Shown one piece after another: positions 7,698 to 18,140 of a DNA stretch of 34,682 bases. The notes beneath the pieces were generated by a model. The model made no database searches, had not been told where the DNA came from, and saw only the letters and a list, made by a program, of their open reading frames with translations. The position numbers were made by a program, and so were the translations under genes. This DNA is from an uncultured delta proteobacterium. GTDB taxonomy: Bacteria; Myxococcota_A; Polyangia; Polyangiales; Polyangiaceae. Numbering within the stretch: the first letter of the stretch is position 1; every line of letters begins with the position of its first letter. The stretch lies in NCBI GenBank assembly GCA_903906315.1, contig CAIVJW010000213.1, positions 1-34,682 on the forward strand. The letters are read 5' to 3'.

Positions 7698-9551
7698 ATG
7701 GGGATCGAAACCGCGACGCACGACACCGCGACCTCCACGCTCCTTCCGTTCCCGGCCGGGCGAGCGCCCGACGTGTTCCGCGAGTGGCACGACCTCGCGG
7801 CGCGATCGCCCCTCCGGATCGCGCCCGAGCTCTTCGCGCTGAACCTCCCGCTCGCGGACGCGGGCGAGCCCCTCGTGGCCGAGGCGCGCCGCGACGGCCG
7901 CCTCTTCGGCATGCTGCCGCTGCTCCGCACGGGACGCACGCTGAGCGCGCTCCAGAGCGAACACATGCCGGAGTTCGACCTCGCGGGCGGGGCGGACGCG
8001 GTCGAGAGCCTCTGGAACGCGCTCGTCGAGGACGACGGCTGGGACGTCCTCACGCTGAAGAACGTGCCGAGCAGCTCGCCGCTCGCGACCGAGCTGCCGC
8101 GCCTGGCGCGCGCCGACGGGTGCCGCACCGCGACCCGGCCCGGGCCGCGGCACCTGGTCGTCGGGCTGCGCGACCTCGATCGCGAGGTCAGCGCGAAGCT
8201 CCGCGCGAACCTGCGTCGGTGCGACCGCAAGCTCGGCGGCGTCACGCTCGAGCGGACGACCACGTTCGCGCGCCGGGACTTCGAGGAGGCGATCGCCATC
8301 GAGGCGATGGCGTGGAAGGACGCCGCGGGGACGAGCCTCGCCGCCGATCCGCGCGTGACGCACCTCTACGAGGCGCTGATCCGGATCTTCGGACGGCGCG
8401 GGCAGATGGCGCTTTCGTTCGTGCGCGCCGAGGGCAAGCGCATCGCGATGCTGCTGTCGCTGGAGGACGGCCGATCGGTCGACGCCCTCAAGATCGGCTA
8501 CGACCCGCGGTACGCCGCGCTCAGCCCGGGGCACCTCATCGTGTGGAAGGTCGCCGAGGACGCCGCGCGGCGCGGGTTCGAGGAGCTGTGCTTCCTCGGC
8601 GCCGACGACGAGTGGAAGCGCCGGTGGACGACGCGAGCCCGCGATCACGTCGGGGTGGTGGTCTACCGGCCGACGGTGCGCGGGCTCGCCTGCTGGGCGC
8701 TGCGCGAGGTGGTGAAGCCGCGGTTGCCGCCGTCGATGCGCGACCCGCGGACGCCCCTGCGCCACGGCTGCCAGCAGCGCTGCCTCATCGGCGAGAGCAC
8801 CGTCTTCGAGCGCGCGCGCGGGCGCGTCGAGCACGGGCTCGGCCTGCGGAGCGGGCTGCGGCGCCGGCTCGATCACGTCCTCGGCGCGGGCGTGAACCGC
8901 ATGGCGGCCACGCTCGGCGAGGCGTCGGTCTTCGCCGAGGGCAGCACCGTCCGCGTGATCGACGAGGCGCGGCTGCGCGCGACGCTCGACGCGGCCGGGC
9001 GCACGCGCGGGCTCGGCTTCATGCCCCAGCAGTGGGAAACGTGCGGGGAGACCTTCCGGGTGCAGAAGGTCGTGCGACGGCTGCGCGACGACGGCGGCCG
9101 GATGCGCGCGGTACACCGGACGGTGCTCCTCGAGCACGTCGACTGCACGGGCACGGGCGAGCCAAAGGGCTGCGGCCGCCACTGCCCGCTCATGTACCGC
9201 GACGAGTGGGTCGAGGCCGCCCCGGCGTCCCCGCACGCGCCCGCGCCGCGCGACGACCGACCGCACGCGCGCGTGCGCACCCCGGACGAGATCCGCGCGA
9301 CGCTCGACGTGTTCGGCCAGCGCGACGGGCTCACGTTCATGCCGGAGATGGAGGCGTGGGCGGGCCAGCGCTTCCCCGTCGCGCGCCGGATCGAGCGCGT
9401 CTTCGAGCTCGACCGCTGGGTCGCCCCGCGCGCGCCGGTGTACGTGCTCGAGGGGCTGCGCTGCACCGGCGCGGCGCTGGGCGGCCGCGGCCCTTGCGAC
9501 CGCGGGTGCGCGCTGCTCTGGCACCGCGACTGGCTGCTGACCGAGCCGTGA
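7698..9551 (+). CDS. CelD-type GNAT acyltransferase fused to two copies of a cysteine-containing domain
   Basis: Of the 617 residues, about 1-345 form a CelD-like acyltransferase, with SPGHLIVWKVAEDAARRG and FLGADDEWKRRW (~278-315) as the conserved core. A basic linker (~346-413) contains HGCQQRC. Two copies of one ~95-residue domain then follow, at ~414-510 and ~523-617. Both share ATLD, GLxFMP, GxxFxV, a VLE(H/G) strand, CTG, and a closing CxxxCxLxxRDW-like pattern. The arrangement of cysteines suggests metal binding. I recall this small domain as free-standing unnamed proteins near polysaccharide gene clusters, but cannot name a family. The ATG at 7698 was chosen because it sits just before the first residues that look like the domain; an upstream in-frame ATG at 7623 would add 25 Arg-rich residues. 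The gene lies 93 bases after the other acyltransferase and may be co-transcribed. Confidence 0.82.
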   Translation: MGIETATHDTATSTLLPFPAGRAPDVFREWHDLAARSPLRIAPELFALNLPLADAGEPLVAEARRDGRLFGMLPLLRTGRTLSALQSEHMPEFDLAGGADAVESLWNALVEDDGWDVLTLKNVPSSSPLATELPRLARADGCRTATRPGPRHLVVGLRDLDREVSAKLRANLRRCDRKLGGVTLERTTTFARRDFEEAIAIEAMAWKDAAGTSLAADPRVTHLYEALIRIFGRRGQMALSFVRAEGKRIAMLLSLEDGRSVDALKIGYDPRYAALSPGHLIVWKVAEDAARRGFEELCFLGADDEWKRRWTTRARDHVGVVVYRPTVRGLACWALREVVKPRLPPSMRDPRTPLRHGCQQRCLIGESTVFERARGRVEHGLGLRSGLRRRLDHVLGAGVNRMAATLGEASVFAEGSTVRVIDEARLRATLDAAGRTRGLGFMPQQWETCGETFRVQKVVRRLRDDGGRMRAVHRTVLLEHVDCTGTGEPKGCGRHCPLMYRDEWVEAAPASPHAPAPRDDRPHARVRTPDEIRATLDVFGQRDGLTFMPEMEAWAGQRFPVARRIERVFELDRWVAPRAPVYVLEGLRCTGAALGGRGPCDRGCALLWHRDWLLTEP

Positions 9552-9631
9552 GGGGCGCCCGCCAGGGGTAGGTCGACGGTCGGGGGCGATCGCGGCGGAG
9601 CCGGAGACGCCGCGGCGAGCGCCCGGTGCGC

Positions 9632-9637
9632 TAGGCT
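9632..9637 (+). promoter_or_regulatory. candidate -10 element (TAGGCT) of a leaderless transcript
   Basis: TAGGCT, preceded by GC, ends 11 bases before the ATG at 9649. No Shine-Dalgarno sequence is present between them. The hexamer fits the TANNNT pattern seen before several other starts in the window. Confidence 0.4.
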
Positions 9638-9648
9638 CGACGCCGCCG

Positions 9649-10137
9649 ATGAAGCGCGACCTCGCCCGCGTCCTCGATCCGGCGGCCCTCGCGGCCGCGG
9701 GCGGCGCGCGCGCTCGCCTGCGCGTCGAGGTGCCCTCGGCCTGGCTCCTCGCGGGCGCCGAGCTCGAGATCACGCTGCCGGCGCGGATCGGCTGCGCGCG
9801 CTGCGACGGCGGCGGGTGCGACGGCTGCGGCCGCAGCGGCGCCCTGCGCGCGCCCGACGACCCCGCGGAACGCGCGATCCGCGTCCACCTGCCGGCGGGC
9901 GACGGGCGCGCCGTCGCGCTGCGAATCGTGCGGCCATTCGGCGTGGCGACGGACGTCGACCAGCTCGTGCTCGAGATCGGGCCGGCGAGCGAGTGCGACG
10001 CGCGCGTGCGGCGCATCGAGCGGAAGCCGGAGGCGGAGGGGAGCGAGGGGTCGATCGCGTGGAGCCCGGCGGCGATGGCCGCGACCGCGATCGTCGTGCT
10101 CGGAATGCTCGCCGCGCTGCTGATGGGCGGGCGGTAG
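9649..10137 (+). CDS. tail-anchored protein with a DnaJ-like zinc knuckle
   Basis: The 162-residue product resembles a piece of the C-terminal substrate-binding region of DnaJ: a strand VEVPSAWLLAGAELEITLPA, then a cysteine knuckle (CARCDGGGCDGCGRSG, Cys49/52/57/60), then VHLPAGDGRAVALRIVRPFG. There is no J domain with its HPD motif, and only one pair of CxxC motifs instead of the four repeats of true DnaJ, so at most one zinc is expected. A single hydrophobic segment at about 139-159 (AAMAATAIVVLGMLAALLMG) ends the protein, so it is probably tail-anchored with the zinc part in the cytoplasm. It cannot act as a normal DnaJ co-chaperone; a scaffold or client-binding role at the membrane is a guess. 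Translation probably starts on a leaderless or very short-leader mRNA. Confidence 0.7.
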   Translation: MKRDLARVLDPAALAAAGGARARLRVEVPSAWLLAGAELEITLPARIGCARCDGGGCDGCGRSGALRAPDDPAERAIRVHLPAGDGRAVALRIVRPFGVATDVDQLVLEIGPASECDARVRRIERKPEAEGSEGSIAWSPAAMAATAIVVLGMLAALLMGGR

Positions 10138-10256
10138 GCGGATCGGCGCCCTCGCGCTCCGCGTCGCCCCGCGGACCGCGCCCTTCCCCCGCGCGGGCGG
10201 CCGTGAAATCCTCGCGACCGATCCTTCCCTCTCCCCCGGAAGGCCACGAGGACGTC

Positions 10257-13016
10257 ATGCCGAAGCGCCGCTCGCAGCTCCCCCGCCCGCTCACGACCCT
10301 CGCGCCGACCGGGATCGCGGCGCTCCTCGCCGTGCTCGCGCCGGCTGCGTGCGGAGACGACGACGCCACCACCCCGGCTGCGACCACCGCGACCGGCACC
10401 GCGACCGGCGCCGGTGGCGGAGGCGGTGGCGCGATCGGCTCCGTCGAAGACGTCATGGCCGAGCTGCCCCAGTCGTGCGCGTTCGCATGCAGCGGGTGCG
10501 GCGAGCCCGAGACCGCGTTCTCCTGCCCGACGCTGCGGCCCTGGGAGAAGCTGCCTCACGCCGAAGCCTGCGGCGCCTGGGACGGCACGTACCCCGCGCC
10601 CGCGAAGGGCCAGTGCGCCGCGTCCGCGCCGGCCGGCGACGCGATCCGCAAGACGGGCCCGATCCCGGGCGGTTTCGTGCTCCCGGACGGCCACGCCATC
10701 AGGCCCCTCGGGCGCGAGGTCGTGTTCGACGAGAAGGACCTGCTCGGCGGCTTCCCGCAGAACCTGCTGATCGTGCCGGGGACGAGGCTCGCGATCAGCA
10801 CCGACGCCGACGTCGGCGACGACGCCCTCCGCCTGATCGACCTCGACGCCCTCGCGGGCGACGCCTACCCGGTGACCGGGCACGTCGCGTTCCCGCCGCC
10901 GAGCGCGCTCTACTACGGCCTTGCGGTCCCGGCGGCGGGCCGCGCGCTCGCGTCGGGCGGCGGCGACGCGACGATCTACGCGTTCGACCTCGACGAGCAG
11001 ACCGGCGGCGTCACCCGCGCGAAGAGCCGCGACCTCCCGCTCGGCCTCGCGGGCAGCAAACCCTGGTTCTCCGGGGCGATCGCGACGACCAAGGACGGCA
11101 AGCGCCTGGTCGTCGCGCCGGCCGAGTACGCATCGGAGGTCGCGATCCTGTCGCTCGAGGCGGCCGACTACGGCAAGAAGCTCGCCGGCATCGCCGTCGA
11201 CACGTCGCGCATCTTCGACCTCCGGATCGACCCGTTCGACCCGGCGGGCACGACGTTCTACGCGACCGATTTCTCGCAGAACCGCGTGATCGAGATCGAC
11301 GCGGCGGCAGGCAAGCTCGTGCGCACGATCGCGCTCGAGGGGCACCCCACGCAGATCGCGTTCCTCGACGCGACGTACGCGGTCGTGTCGGAGGCGACCG
11401 GCGACACGCTGGCCATCGTGGACCGCGCGAAGGGCACGGTCGCGTCGCGCGCGACGGTGCTCGACAAGGACGCGCCGCACGGCCTCTCGCCGACGGTGAT
11501 GGCCTACGACGCCGCGCAGAAGCGCCTCTACGTCGCGCTCTCGATGGTGAACGCGGTCGAGGTCTTCGACGTCGCCGGCACGCCGCCGACGATCACGCCG
11601 CGCGGCCGCATCCCGACCGCGTGGCTGCCCACCGCGATCGCGCTGCGCGAGGACGGATCGCTCGTGATCCTGAACGGCAAGGGCCACGGCACCGGCACCG
11701 ACGGAAGGCCGTATCCCTGGGCCAAGGGCCCCATCACCGATCGCATGCGCGGCAGCGTGCAGCTCGTCCCGGCCGCGGCGCTCGCCGACCTCGACGCGGC
11801 GACGAAGACGGTCGACGAGAACCTGCGCCTCGAGGACGTCGCGGGCCGGCCCGAGGTCACGTGCCCCGCGGGTGCGGACGACTTCCCGGTGCCGAAGGAC
11901 AACACGAGCGGCCCGTCGAAGATCATCAAGCACGTCATCCTGGTCGTGCGCGAGAACAAGACCTTCGACGCCGTCTTCGGGGACCTACCTGGCCTCGACG
12001 GCGACCCGAAGCTCATCATGGCCGGCGACGCGAAGCGCCAGGCGGCGATCTGGAAGAACACGCGCAAGGTCGCGCAGGCGTTCACGAGCTTCGACAACTT
12101 CTACACGAGCGCGGAGCAGTCGCTGCAAGGCCACACGTGGACGGTCTTCGGCCGCACGACCGACTGGATGGAGCGCGCGTGGGTCGACATGTGGGGCCGC
12201 GCGACGCGCCCGATCACCTCGGCCGTGGGGCCCGAGGTCGCGCCGGTCGAAGGCGGCGTGTTCGTGTGGCTGACCCGGGTCGGCGTGCCGAACCAGAACA
12301 TGGGCGAGATCGTCGACGTCGGCCCCGCCGGCCCCGACTCGCGCTACCCGGGCTTCGCGTACGCGCAGAACCGGCCGGACGTCGACAAGTCCTGCTACAT
12401 GGCCGGTCGCATCCGCCTCGCGTGCGATCTGGCGGCGTTCACGTACGCGGTGCAGGCCAACGACCACACCTACGGCGCCAAGGCGGGCGCCGCCGCGCCG
12501 GAGGTCATGATCGCGGTGAACGACGAGGCGACGGGCCTGCTGCTCGACGGCCTCTCGCACAGCCCGATCTGGAAGGACTCGATCCTCATCGTCACCGAGG
12601 ACGACCCGCAGGACGGCGGCGACCACGTCGACCTGCACCGATCGCTCCTCTTCATGGCCTCGCCGTGGATCAAGCGCGGCTACGTCAGCCACACGCACGT
12701 CGACATGGCCGCGGTCTACAAGACCGTCGCGAACCTCTTCGGCGTCCCCTACAACAACGAGATGGCGCGGCACGCGGTCGTGCCGTTCGACGCGTTCACG
12801 AGCACGCCCGACTACACGCCGTACACCTACGAGCCCCGCACGGTCACGGCGCCGTGCAACGGCCCCGACGGCAGCCAGGCGATGGCGGCGCAGGGCTGGG
12901 ACTTCGACGACCTCGACGACCAGCCCGGGCTGTCGGACCAGGTCGCCGAGATGCTGCACGAGCCGGCCGACAAGCGGGGCGTCCGCGTGATCGACCGGGC
13001 CCCGACGCGGCCGTGA
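10257..13016 (+). CDS. lipoprotein with YncE-like beta-propeller and phosphoesterase (PLC/acid phosphatase family) domain
   Basis: The 919-residue protein has a lipoprotein signal (core GIAALLAVLAPAAC, Cys32) and a Gly/Thr-rich spacer. A seven-bladed-type propeller of YVTN/YncE character spans ~130-500 (blades such as GTTFYATDFSQNRVIEIDA and QKRLYVALSMVNAVEVFDV). A phosphoesterase domain occupies ~555-880. Its signatures are KHVILVVRENKTFD with the metal-site pair Glu566/Asn567, the downstream EQSLQGHTWTVFG block, and TEDDPQDGGDHVD with Asp782/Asp783. These match the bifunctional YncE/alkaline-phosphatase-like proteins, which act outside the cytoplasm on phosphate esters of unknown identity. 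The ATG at 10257 has GAGGA four bases upstream. The gene converges on the next one with a 30-base gap. Substrate cannot be deduced. Confidence 0.85.
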   Translation: MPKRRSQLPRPLTTLAPTGIAALLAVLAPAACGDDDATTPAATTATGTATGAGGGGGGAIGSVEDVMAELPQSCAFACSGCGEPETAFSCPTLRPWEKLPHAEACGAWDGTYPAPAKGQCAASAPAGDAIRKTGPIPGGFVLPDGHAIRPLGREVVFDEKDLLGGFPQNLLIVPGTRLAISTDADVGDDALRLIDLDALAGDAYPVTGHVAFPPPSALYYGLAVPAAGRALASGGGDATIYAFDLDEQTGGVTRAKSRDLPLGLAGSKPWFSGAIATTKDGKRLVVAPAEYASEVAILSLEAADYGKKLAGIAVDTSRIFDLRIDPFDPAGTTFYATDFSQNRVIEIDAAAGKLVRTIALEGHPTQIAFLDATYAVVSEATGDTLAIVDRAKGTVASRATVLDKDAPHGLSPTVMAYDAAQKRLYVALSMVNAVEVFDVAGTPPTITPRGRIPTAWLPTAIALREDGSLVILNGKGHGTGTDGRPYPWAKGPITDRMRGSVQLVPAAALADLDAATKTVDENLRLEDVAGRPEVTCPAGADDFPVPKDNTSGPSKIIKHVILVVRENKTFDAVFGDLPGLDGDPKLIMAGDAKRQAAIWKNTRKVAQAFTSFDNFYTSAEQSLQGHTWTVFGRTTDWMERAWVDMWGRATRPITSAVGPEVAPVEGGVFVWLTRVGVPNQNMGEIVDVGPAGPDSRYPGFAYAQNRPDVDKSCYMAGRIRLACDLAAFTYAVQANDHTYGAKAGAAAPEVMIAVNDEATGLLLDGLSHSPIWKDSILIVTEDDPQDGGDHVDLHRSLLFMASPWIKRGYVSHTHVDMAAVYKTVANLFGVPYNNEMARHAVVPFDAFTSTPDYTPYTYEPRTVTAPCNGPDGSQAMAAQGWDFDDLDDQPGLSDQVAEMLHEPADKRGVRVIDRAPTRP

Positions 13017-13046
13017 GCGCGGGCCGGCGGCGTGCGGCCGGGCGGG

Positions 13047-13787
13047 TCAGGCCCTCCGGCGACGGGCGCGCGCGACGGCGGCCTTCGCGATCGGGATCGG
13101 CGAGGGGTCGAGCGGGGGGAGCGCCACGAGCAGGCGCTCGATCGCGGGGAGCGCGTGCGTGAAGGCGCGCCGCGCGCGGAGCTCCTCGAACGGCGTGTCG
13201 TAGACGAGCACCGCGACGTAGATCGAGGCGAACGACAGCGCCACGTAGCCGAAGCCGGGCACGCTCGCCTGCTCGTGCAGGTGCCCGCCCCGGTGGAGCC
13301 CCGCCATCGCGGGCAGGGCGCGCACCTTGGTGACGGCCCGGAAGCAGGCGGCGCTGCGGACGAGCCGCTCGCGCGCGGACTCCGTCTCGGTCTCGGTCGT
13401 GCCCCAGAGCACGGGCGACCGCGCGTCGATGACGAGCGCGTCGCGGGCGCCGCCCTCCCGCGCGAGGGCGTGGAGCTCCGCCTGCAGGGCCTCGAGCAGC
13501 TCCGACCGCGCGGGCCGCGCCGACGGCGGGGCCTCGCCGAGGGAGAGCCGGAACGCGTCGACGAGCACCGCGAGCCGATCGGTCGCCGCCGCGAGGTCGT
13601 GGCCCGCCGGCAGGCGCGCGCCGACGGCCATCCCCTCGGGCAGCCGCGCGACGATCCAGCCCGCGCCGTCCGGCGTCGCCTCGCCCGGCCCGACCAGCTC
13701 CGCGGCCTCGGCGCCGAGCTCGCGCTTCACGATCGCCAGGAACTCCTCGAGTCGTCGGTGCATGCGGCTCCGGGGCTGGCGGAACAT
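13047..13787 (-). CDS. conserved-looking protein of unknown function
   Basis: I do not recognise the family. The ATG at 13787 was chosen because GAGGGG lies seven bases upstream; a second ATG at 13763 is possible, and the frame extends to 13928 without support. The 246-residue product is soluble (no signal peptide or membrane helix). It starts with a basic helix (RRLEEFLAIVKREL), and has a middle region DALVIDARSPVLWGTTE and a later stretch FGYVALSFASIYVAVLVYD followed by a helix and a basic tail ending in RARRRRA. The alternation of strands and helices recalls the small signalling folds of the roadblock/GAF kind, but this is only an impression. It is transcribed divergently from the GT-C gene across 202 bases. 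Confidence 0.65.
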   Translation of the reverse strand: MFRQPRSRMHRRLEEFLAIVKRELGAEAAELVGPGEATPDGAGWIVARLPEGMAVGARLPAGHDLAAATDRLAVLVDAFRLSLGEAPPSARPARSELLEALQAELHALAREGGARDALVIDARSPVLWGTTETETESARERLVRSAACFRAVTKVRALPAMAGLHRGGHLHEQASVPGFGYVALSFASIYVAVLVYDTPFEELRARRAFTHALPAIERLLVALPPLDPSPIPIAKAAVARARRRRA

Positions 13788-13989
13788 GAGCCCGCCACCC
13801 CTCTGCACCTTGCCCGGAGGGCGGGCGCGGTCAAGCGCGGCGCCGACGCGGGCGCTCGGCTGGGCCGGGTGGCGCGGCGCGTTCGGCGAGACGCCGCGCA
13901 CTCGTTGCGGTAACCGGGACGTTCGCAATGGGCACGGTCAGGCACGTCGTCGGGGGGCGATCGCGCGCGCGACGCGCGGCGAGGGGCTA

Positions 13990-15918
13990 GTGGGCCCGGA
14001 CCCCGCCCGGCCGCAGGGCGACTCGCCCGAACGAGCGCGCCGCCTCGCCGCGACCGCCCGCGCCTCGCTCCCGGATCACGCCGGCGCGATCGCGATCGCC
14101 GTCTTCGCGCTCGTGGCGGCGGCGATGACCCTGTGGCTGCAGACGCTGCCGTCCATCCCCGACTTCGACTCGTACTACCACCTGGCGGTCGCGCGCCTGT
14201 ACCGCGCCGAGGGGATCGTCCGCGGCCTCCCGTGGGCGCGGCTGAGCCTGCTCGGCGAGCGGCTCGGCGACAAGGAGCTGCTGTTTCACCTCGCGCTGCC
14301 GCCGTTCGCCTCGCCGCTCGGCGGCCGCGTCGCGATCGGCCTCATCGACGGCGCGATCCTCGGGCTCGTCGCCTGGCTCGGCGTGCGCCGCGCGGGGCGC
14401 GCCGCGGGCCTCGTGCCGGCCTGGATGCTGCTCTCCGCCGTGTCGTTCCTCACGCGGATGGTGCGCCTCCGGCCCGAGCTGTTCTCGCTCTTCTTCCTGA
14501 TCGCGTTCACCTACGCCTTCGCGCGCCGCCGGCCCGTCGTCGCGGCCGCGCTCGCGGCGCTCTTCGCGCTGAGCCACACCGCCTTCCACCTGATCGTCGT
14601 GCTCGCCGGCCTGTACTTCGTGGTCGGGGGGGTGTTCGAGAAGCGCTGGGAGGTCCGGCTGCTGATCGCGACGGTCGCGGGCGTCGCGGTCGGCGTGCTG
14701 GTCCACCCGCGCTTCCCGGACAACCTCGCCACGTTCTGGGTGCAAAACGTCCTCTTCTTCGCCCACAAGAAGGGCCTCGACGTCGGCCAGGAGTTCCACG
14801 CGACCAACCCGCTGCTGTTCGTCTGGCATCACCTCGGCTGGTGCGTCGGCCTCGTCGTGCTGTGGCGCGCGCGCGCCGCCGAGGCGGGCCCGAGGTCGCG
14901 CGAGGCGCTGATCTTCGGCGCTGCGGCCGCGTTCTTCGTCCTGCCGTTCGTCTTCATGACGCGCATGGCGACGTACTTCATCCCGCTCGCCACGCTCGCC
15001 TTGGTCTTCCGCATCGGCGACGCCGGCGGGCTCACGACCCGCGTGCGCCTGTTCCGCCGCGACCGGGCGCCCCTCGCGGCGCTGCTCGCCGCGTGCGTGG
15101 GGCTTTCGCTGCCCTCGACGCTGAAGCACGGGCTCGAGCTGCGCCAGGTCGACGGCGGGGTCACGACGAGCGAGGACGACCTGCGCGAGCTCGGCGCCGC
15201 CGTGCCCGAGGGCGCGCACGTGGCCGCCACGTGGGGCGCGGCCGAGGCCTACGTCTTCTTCGCGCCGCAGGGTCGCTACCTGAACCTGCTCGATCCCGTC
15301 TTCATGGCGCTGCCGTACCCCCGCGAATACGCCGCGCAGCGGGCCATTTTCGAGGGCAGCGAGCCCGACGTCCCGTTCGTCGCCAAGGAGCTGCTCGACA
15401 GCGACTTCATCGCGGGCCTCGCCGACGAGGTCGACCGCGACCTGATCGCGCGGCTGCAGCACGACCCGCGCGTGCGGCTCCGGTTCGCCTCGCGCAACGT
15501 GCTCGTCGAGATCGTCGACGACCGGAACGCGGGCTTCGTCCGCGACTGGCTCGTGGCCGACGAGGGCGGCGCGGACGCGCCCGCACCGTACGCGCGGCCC
15601 GCGAGCGCCGCGGCGAGGAGGCGCGAGGGCTTCGTCGACCTCGGGGCGGCGCTGCCGGGCGCGACGTGCGCGGTCGCCACGCGCAAGGAGACCGTCGCGG
15701 CGGCGTCGACGCGCGCCTACGAGCTCGCGGTCTACGGCCCGGGCGAGATCGCCGTCGACGGCGTCACGCGCGCGCGCACCGACAAGACGCCGCTCGCGAT
15801 CCTCGGACGCGGCGCGCGGATCCGCCTGGACCTCGCGGCGGGCGATCACACGTTCCGCGTGCGCACGTGCCGGGGAGAGGGCTCCACGCGCAGCGGGTTC
15901 TACCTCGTCGCGAGGTAG
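13990..15918 (+). CDS. polytopic membrane protein of the GT-C glycosyltransferase type (STT3-like)
   Basis: The 642-residue protein starts at a GTG with GAGGGG three bases upstream. After a charged N-terminus, the first membrane helix (AIAIAVFALVAAAMTLWL, ~33-50) is followed by an extracytoplasmic loop with PDFDSYYHL. Asp58 and Asp60 there correspond to the acidic DxD-like motif of GT-C enzymes such as STT3/PglB and protein mannosyltransferases. About eight or nine more hydrophobic helices follow to residue ~380, then a soluble extracytoplasmic C-terminal domain of ~250 residues. GT-C enzymes move sugars or oligosaccharides from polyprenyl-linked donors to proteins or glycans outside the membrane. 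No polyprenyl-sugar or other glycan genes are next to it, so donor and acceptor are open. The WWDYG motif of true oligosaccharyltransferases was not seen, so a plain glycosyltransferase is equally possible. Confidence 0.75.
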   Translation: MGPDPARPQGDSPERARRLAATARASLPDHAGAIAIAVFALVAAAMTLWLQTLPSIPDFDSYYHLAVARLYRAEGIVRGLPWARLSLLGERLGDKELLFHLALPPFASPLGGRVAIGLIDGAILGLVAWLGVRRAGRAAGLVPAWMLLSAVSFLTRMVRLRPELFSLFFLIAFTYAFARRRPVVAAALAALFALSHTAFHLIVVLAGLYFVVGGVFEKRWEVRLLIATVAGVAVGVLVHPRFPDNLATFWVQNVLFFAHKKGLDVGQEFHATNPLLFVWHHLGWCVGLVVLWRARAAEAGPRSREALIFGAAAAFFVLPFVFMTRMATYFIPLATLALVFRIGDAGGLTTRVRLFRRDRAPLAALLAACVGLSLPSTLKHGLELRQVDGGVTTSEDDLRELGAAVPEGAHVAATWGAAEAYVFFAPQGRYLNLLDPVFMALPYPREYAAQRAIFEGSEPDVPFVAKELLDSDFIAGLADEVDRDLIARLQHDPRVRLRFASRNVLVEIVDDRNAGFVRDWLVADEGGADAPAPYARPASAAARRREGFVDLGAALPGATCAVATRKETVAAASTRAYELAVYGPGEIAVDGVTRARTDKTPLAILGRGARIRLDLAAGDHTFRVRTCRGEGSTRSGFYLVAR

Positions 15919-15934
15919 CGGCAGCGCGAAGGGG

Positions 15935-15959
15935 CGCGGCCGGGACCGACCGGCACGCG
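15935..15959. terminator. hairpin between convergent genes, possible terminator
   Basis: The arms CGCGGCCGG and CCGGCACGCG pair over nine base pairs with one bulged A, around the loop GACCGA. The hairpin fills most of the 54-base gap between the stops of the GT-C gene and the OmpA-like gene. There is no T-tract. Confidence 0.35.
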
Positions 15960-15972
15960 GTCGTCGCGCGCC

Positions 15973-18033
<2,061 letters not shown>

Positions 18034-18043
18034 ACGGCCGGGG

Positions 18044-18049
18044 AGGGTA
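18044..18049 (-). promoter_or_regulatory. candidate -10 element (TACCCT) of a leaderless transcript
   Basis: On the minus strand TACCCT ends ten bases before the ATG at 18033. No Shine-Dalgarno sequence lies between. No clear -35 element is visible. Confidence 0.35.
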
Positions 18050-18140
18050 GATCAGAGCCGGCCGGAACGGGGATCCGATTGCGGCTCGCGGCTCGCGGAG
18101 TCCCGTTCCCGCCGCGGGCGCGATCGACGATGCTCGATCC

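Noticed and set aside
13928-13990. A 20-codon upstream frame (ATG at 13928) whose TAG overlaps the GTG of the GT-C gene
   Set aside because: It has no Shine-Dalgarno sequence and the peptide is Arg-rich and unremarkable; a leader peptide cannot be excluded but nothing supports it.
13987-15849. A 620-codon minus-strand frame opposite the GT-C gene
   Set aside because: Highly charged repetitive composition without any domain; the plus strand encodes membrane helices with sense.
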